From Nitrososphaerota archaeon (GTDB taxonomy: Archaea > Thermoproteota > Nitrososphaeria > Nitrososphaerales > UBA183), in NCBI GenBank assembly GCA_027886925.1, contig JAPCJN010000004.1, positions 10,656 to 19,276 of the forward strand: DNA of 8,621 nucleotides, in the 5' to 3' direction. Under the pieces are notes generated by a model. It had not been told where the DNA came from. It did not search any database and saw nothing but the letters and a program-made list of their open reading frames with translations. The position numbers were made by a program, and so were the translations under genes. Below, piece after piece: positions 6,125 to 8,621 of this stretch (within the stretch, counting starts at the first letter, position 1; each line of letters begins with the position of its first letter).

Positions 6125-6358
6125 TCACAGCTCGTGGTCTTTCTTCTTGCTGAGGCGAGACCAAAGGACGACTAGGAGCAAGAACAGCAACAGGGATACG
6201 CCAACCAATCCCCTCAGGGTCAAGAGATACTCCCCGGTGTTAGAATAGCCGAATTCGAAAACCGGAGGAATGACACCCGCCGCCGCAAGCGAAAGATACA
6301 GGATTAGGAGTATCAGAGGGATGACGAGTCCGACGACCAACCTAGCCGGGACTTGCAT
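6125..6358 (-). CDS. Small two-helix membrane protein
   Basis: A 77-aa protein I do not recognise. Two hydrophobic helices span about residues 7-28 (LVVGLVIPLILLILYLSLAA) and 48-67 (the LRGLVGVSLLLFLLLVVLW stretch). A roughly 20-residue loop with aromatic and polar residues joins them. Positive residues Arg6 before the first helix and RLSKKK after the second suggest a hairpin with both ends in the cytoplasm. It starts 14 nt after the M24 hydrolase stop on the same strand, so the two are probably one transcript. Its 3' end faces dapB across 39 nt. No domain supports a function; accessory or small-subunit roles are only guesses. The clean hydrophobicity pattern, ATG start and operon spacing support it being real. 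Confidence 0.7.
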   Translation of the reverse strand: MQVPARLVVGLVIPLILLILYLSLAAAGVIPPVFEFGYSNTGEYLLTLRGLVGVSLLLFLLLVVLWSRLSKKKDHEL

Positions 6359-6372
6359 GGAAAGTCATCTGC

Positions 6373-7551
6373 CTAGTTCTCATACAGGGCGTCGTGCGCA
6401 GCCGGCTTCCCGTCAGTCATGACCTCGAAACCTGTGTCGGTCACGATGACCGTCTCCCCTATCCTGCAGCCTCCGACCTTGAGGTTGTCGTATAGGGTGA
6501 TGCAGGGCTCTATTGCTATGACGTGGCCTGGCTTTAGGCTCTGGGTAGGTCCCTCCTTCCCGGGCTCAGGCGCCCACGGCGGCTCGTAGACGTTCATCCC
6601 CACCCCATGGAGGATGGGTTGGATGCGGCTGAACGAGTATTGCGAATACCCGTATTCGTCGACCACCTTCTCTGCCGCGTCGCGGAGCGACCTGGTGGTC
6701 GCCTTCGGTCGCGTCGCCTTCAAGGCGGCCATATAGGCATCGTAAGTGGCAGTGTAGAGCCGCTTCTGCGCCGCCGTCGGTTTTCCGATTATCGTCGTCG
6801 TGGTGATGTCGGTGTTGTAAGCCTTGTAAATCGTCGCGTAGCCCATAATCAGGAAGTCGCCGCTCCTCACCACGTTGTCCGAGTCGTGCCTCGTCATCAG
6901 GCCGGTGTTCCTGCCAGAAAACGTCGCGAGGCTCCACGACATCCCTTCCGCCCCGAGTTTCCTCGCGGCGAACTCGCCTTCGGCGGCGATCTCATACTCC
7001 TTCATCCCCGGGCGGGCGCACCTTAGCGCGGCCCTGATGGAGGCCTCTGTCGCCTTCGCCGCCTCTCTCATTATCGTAATCTCCTCCTTGAGCTTTACCG
7101 CCCTCTCTTGGGCTATCGCCTCGCCCGCGTCGACCAGTTCTACGCCCTTCGCGACCCCTGCCAGGGCATTGTAGTCCGCGACTCCCAGCTCGTCGTATCC
7201 CACCCTTCCGCCGCTTATGTGGTCCCTAAAAACCGCCGAGACCTCTTCCGCCCTCCCGCCCGAGTGCATTATCCGCATGTCGCCTATCCACGGCATGTAG
7301 TGTTTGGCGCGGGTGTAATCGCCAGCGACAGTAAGCACGACGACGTCGCCCCGGGAGGTGAGAAACGCAGAGTAGCTGTTCTGGAACCACATGCTCACCA
7401 CCGGCCGAAAGTCCGTGGAGTACCTGACGTTCTCGATGCGATTCAGGAGGAGCCCGTCTAGCCCCTCCCTCTTCATGAGGGCAGTCAGCTTCGAGACCTT
7501 CTTCCTTCTAAGCGCCGCCATGTCGACCTGTGTCAATTTTGCTTTGGGCAC
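6373..7551 (-). CDS. M24 'pita-bread' family protein (Xaa-Pro peptidase/creatinase-like) with degraded metal site
   Basis: A 392-aa protein with the two-domain layout of prolidases and creatinase: a creatinase N-terminal domain at about 15-145 and the M24 catalytic fold at about 155-380. Recognisable segments are ERAVKLKEEITIMREAA at 149-165, RHDSDN at 221-226, GDFLIMGYATIYKAYNTD at 231-248, ILHGVGMNVYEPP at 313-325, IAIEPC at 345-350 and GGCRIGETVIVT at 360-371. Against the five-ligand dinuclear metal site, Asp248, His315 and Glu348 remain. The first Asp is Gly237 and the last Glu is Gly365; the second His of the HGxGxxxHE motif is Tyr322. It may therefore be a metal-independent creatinase-like hydrolase, a mononuclear enzyme or a binding protein. 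GTG 7551 is the most upstream start after an in-frame stop; ATG 7521 is the alternative. The 77-aa membrane gene follows. Confidence 0.85.
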   Translation of the reverse strand: MPKAKLTQVDMAALRRKKVSKLTALMKREGLDGLLLNRIENVRYSTDFRPVVSMWFQNSYSAFLTSRGDVVVLTVAGDYTRAKHYMPWIGDMRIMHSGGRAEEVSAVFRDHISGGRVGYDELGVADYNALAGVAKGVELVDAGEAIAQERAVKLKEEITIMREAAKATEASIRAALRCARPGMKEYEIAAEGEFAARKLGAEGMSWSLATFSGRNTGLMTRHDSDNVVRSGDFLIMGYATIYKAYNTDITTTTIIGKPTAAQKRLYTATYDAYMAALKATRPKATTRSLRDAAEKVVDEYGYSQYSFSRIQPILHGVGMNVYEPPWAPEPGKEGPTQSLKPGHVIAIEPCITLYDNLKVGGCRIGETVIVTDTGFEVMTDGKPAAHDALYEN

Positions 7552-7597
7552 GATTTGTTCTTCCGTCGCGTTCCTTCATCTTGCCCTGCGCCACCGT

Positions 7598-7605
7598 CTA
7601 TAAAT
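7598..7605 (+). promoter_or_regulatory. TATA box for prpB, possibly shared with the divergent M24 gene
   Basis: CTATAAAT is the best TATA consensus in the window, centred 29 nt before ATG 7631. On the minus strand the same bases read as TTTATAG and could serve the M24 gene, with a transcript start near 7575 and a leader of about 24 nt to GTG 7551. The in-frame ATG at 7604 lies within the box and is therefore unlikely to be used. Confidence 0.6.
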
Positions 7606-7630
7606 GATTGACAAGCCATGGCGGAGTGCG

Positions 7631-8572
7631 ATGCCTATCCAGAAAAGGAAGTCGAGTCCCGGTCGTGGGAACAGCGTCAACGACCGCGCCCGTAAGCTGA
7701 GAAACATCCTAAATGGCAGAAGGACAGTCGCGGTGCCTGGAGTCTTCAATCCCGCCGTCGCGTTGTTGGCGGAAAGAGCCGGGTTCGAGAGCCTCTATCT
7801 GTCCGGTGCGGCTTTCGCAAACTCGTTGGGGCTCCCAGACCTCGGCGTCACGACCCTGACCGAGGTCGCGGACGCGGCGGAGAGGATATCCTCGGCTGTG
7901 CCCTCCTTGCCGCTCATAGTCGACGTTGACACGGGCTTCGGCGAGGCGGTCAACGTCACCCGCACCGTCGCCAGGATGGAAAAGGCCGGAGCGGCCGCGA
8001 TCCAGATCGAGGACCAGGTCGTCCCAAAGAGGTGCGGGCATCTCGAGGGGAAGGAGGTCGTCGAGCCTCTTGAGATGGTGAAGAAGCTGCTCGCGGCCAA
8101 GGCCGCGGCCAAGACCGACCTCGTAGTCGTCGCGAGGACCGACGCTGCCGCCGTCGAAGGAATCGACGGCGCGATCGAGAGGGCCCGGGCTTACCTGAAG
8201 GCAGGAGCCGACGCGATCTTTCCAGAGGCCTTGACCTCAAGGGCCGAGTTCGCCGAGTTCGAGAGGAAGGTGAGGGCGCCCCTCGTAGCGAACATGACGG
8301 AGTTCGGCAAGACCCCCTACCTGTCCGTCTCGGACTTCTCGAAGATCGGGGAGGGATACAAGCTCGTCATCTTCCCGGCGACCGCTTTCAGGGTCGCCAT
8401 GAAGGCGGTGCAGTGGGCATACAAGGAGCTGTCTCGCTCTGGCACGCAAAAGGGTCTCCTCGACAAGATGATGACGAGAAGTGAGTTTTACGCGCTGACG
8501 GATTACCGCTCCATCGAGAAAACTGACGATGACGTCGCGCGCGAGGCCGTTCGGCTCCTGGACAACGATTAA
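7631..8572 (+). CDS. prpB: Methylisocitrate lyase (PrpB), isocitrate lyase/PEP mutase superfamily
   Basis: Cleaves 2-methylisocitrate to pyruvate and succinate, the last step of the methylcitrate cycle for propionyl-CoA. Motifs, numbered from 7631, are DVDTGFG at 98-104 (Mg2+ binding), EDQ at 127-129, the catalytic KRCGH at 133-137 with the following LEGKEVV, ARTDA at 168-172 and MTEFGKTP ending at 229. KRCGH together with EFGxTP, at 313 aa, points to PrpB rather than the longer isocitrate lyases or PEP mutase. The start is ATG 7631, since ATG 7604 overlaps the TATA box; the predicted N-terminus has about 15 basic, poorly conserved residues before RARKLRNIL. The divergent M24 gene shares its upstream region. 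The downstream promoter-like box suggests that the next gene, beyond the window, is separately transcribed. Confidence 0.93.
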   Translation: MPIQKRKSSPGRGNSVNDRARKLRNILNGRRTVAVPGVFNPAVALLAERAGFESLYLSGAAFANSLGLPDLGVTTLTEVADAAERISSAVPSLPLIVDVDTGFGEAVNVTRTVARMEKAGAAAIQIEDQVVPKRCGHLEGKEVVEPLEMVKKLLAAKAAAKTDLVVVARTDAAAVEGIDGAIERARAYLKAGADAIFPEALTSRAEFAEFERKVRAPLVANMTEFGKTPYLSVSDFSKIGEGYKLVIFPATAFRVAMKAVQWAYKELSRSGTQKGLLDKMMTRSEFYALTDYRSIEKTDDDVAREAVRLLDND

Positions 8573-8578
8573 TAATCG
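8566..8578 (+). promoter_or_regulatory. Palindromic TATA-like box overlapping the prpB stop
   Basis: CGATTA and TAATCG form a perfect six-base dyad around a single A; the prpB stop TAA lies inside it. The AT core is centred 28 nt before ATG 8600, the same spacing as the other promoters here. The symmetry may be chance. Confidence 0.45.
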
Positions 8579-8599
8579 GGCGTCCAATCGGCGCATAGA

Positions 8600-8621
8600 A
8601 TGTCCGAAATCCTCCGGGCTC
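8600..8621 (+). CDS. Probable start of a further gene (truncated by window end)
   Basis: An ATG 28 nt after a TATA-like box opens a frame reading MSEILRA before the window ends. Seven residues do not identify a family. In a propionate-metabolism context 2-methylcitrate synthase or dehydratase would be natural candidates, but that is only a guess from the position next to prpB. Confidence 0.4.

Noticed and set aside
6120..6133. GAGCT-TCAC-AGCTC hairpin between the convergent dapB and membrane-protein genes as a terminator
   Set aside because: The stem is five base pairs, overlaps the stop codon of the membrane-protein gene, and neither strand has the following U-rich stretch expected of archaeal terminators.
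6125..6145. C-terminal KKKDHEL of the membrane protein resembling an ER-retention KDEL/HDEL signal
   Set aside because: The genome context is prokaryotic; the resemblance is coincidental, and the basic run is better read as a cytoplasmic flank of the second helix.

Overview
The window reads as a compact, GC-rich archaeal chromosome segment with nine complete genes and the first codons of a probable tenth. The archaeal assignment rests on four things. There is a THUMP-type tRNA guanosine-10 methyltransferase and a short archaeal-type PRPP synthetase. There is a GPN-loop GTPase and a small zinc-ribbon protein. TATA-like boxes sit at a near-constant 28-34 nt upstream of start codons, as expected for leaderless or very short-leader transcripts. 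Most starts appear to be GTG or TTG. The zinc-ribbon protein and the gene set recall the Thaumarchaeota/TACK side of the archaea, but this is an inference from memory, not a phylogeny.

Layout. Positions 23-1913 (minus strand) hold prs followed by the overlapping tRNA methyltransferase gene. A divergent promoter region at about 1914-2024 separates them from the plus-strand zinc-ribbon gene (2025-2246). A 203-nt gap with a good hairpin candidate follows. Next come a stand-alone MoCF/CinA-N domain protein (2450-3262) and a GPN-loop GTPase (3334-4092), each with its own TATA-like box. A 120-nt, AT-richer regulatory gap contains a near-perfect long inverted repeat just upstream of dapA. dapA and dapB (4213-6085) overlap by 20 nt and encode the first two committed steps of the diaminopimelate/lysine route. 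They converge on a minus-strand pair: a degenerate M24 'pita-bread' hydrolase (6373-7551) followed by a 77-aa two-helix membrane protein (6125-6358). A short divergent promoter separates the M24 gene from prpB, methylisocitrate lyase (7631-8572). A promoter-like box overlapping the prpB stop codon probably drives a further gene starting at 8600.

Functionally this is mostly housekeeping: nucleotide precursor supply, tRNA modification, lysine synthesis and propionate (methylcitrate) metabolism. No mobile element, CRISPR array, rRNA or tRNA gene is visible, and I see no obvious defence or novel multi-gene system. The points most worth a second look are the M24 protein, which has lost two of five canonical metal ligands plus a conserved histidine, the palindrome in front of dapA, the structured gap at 2328-2365, the long C-terminal tail on DapA, and the promoter/start-codon architecture, which argues for moving several start codons.
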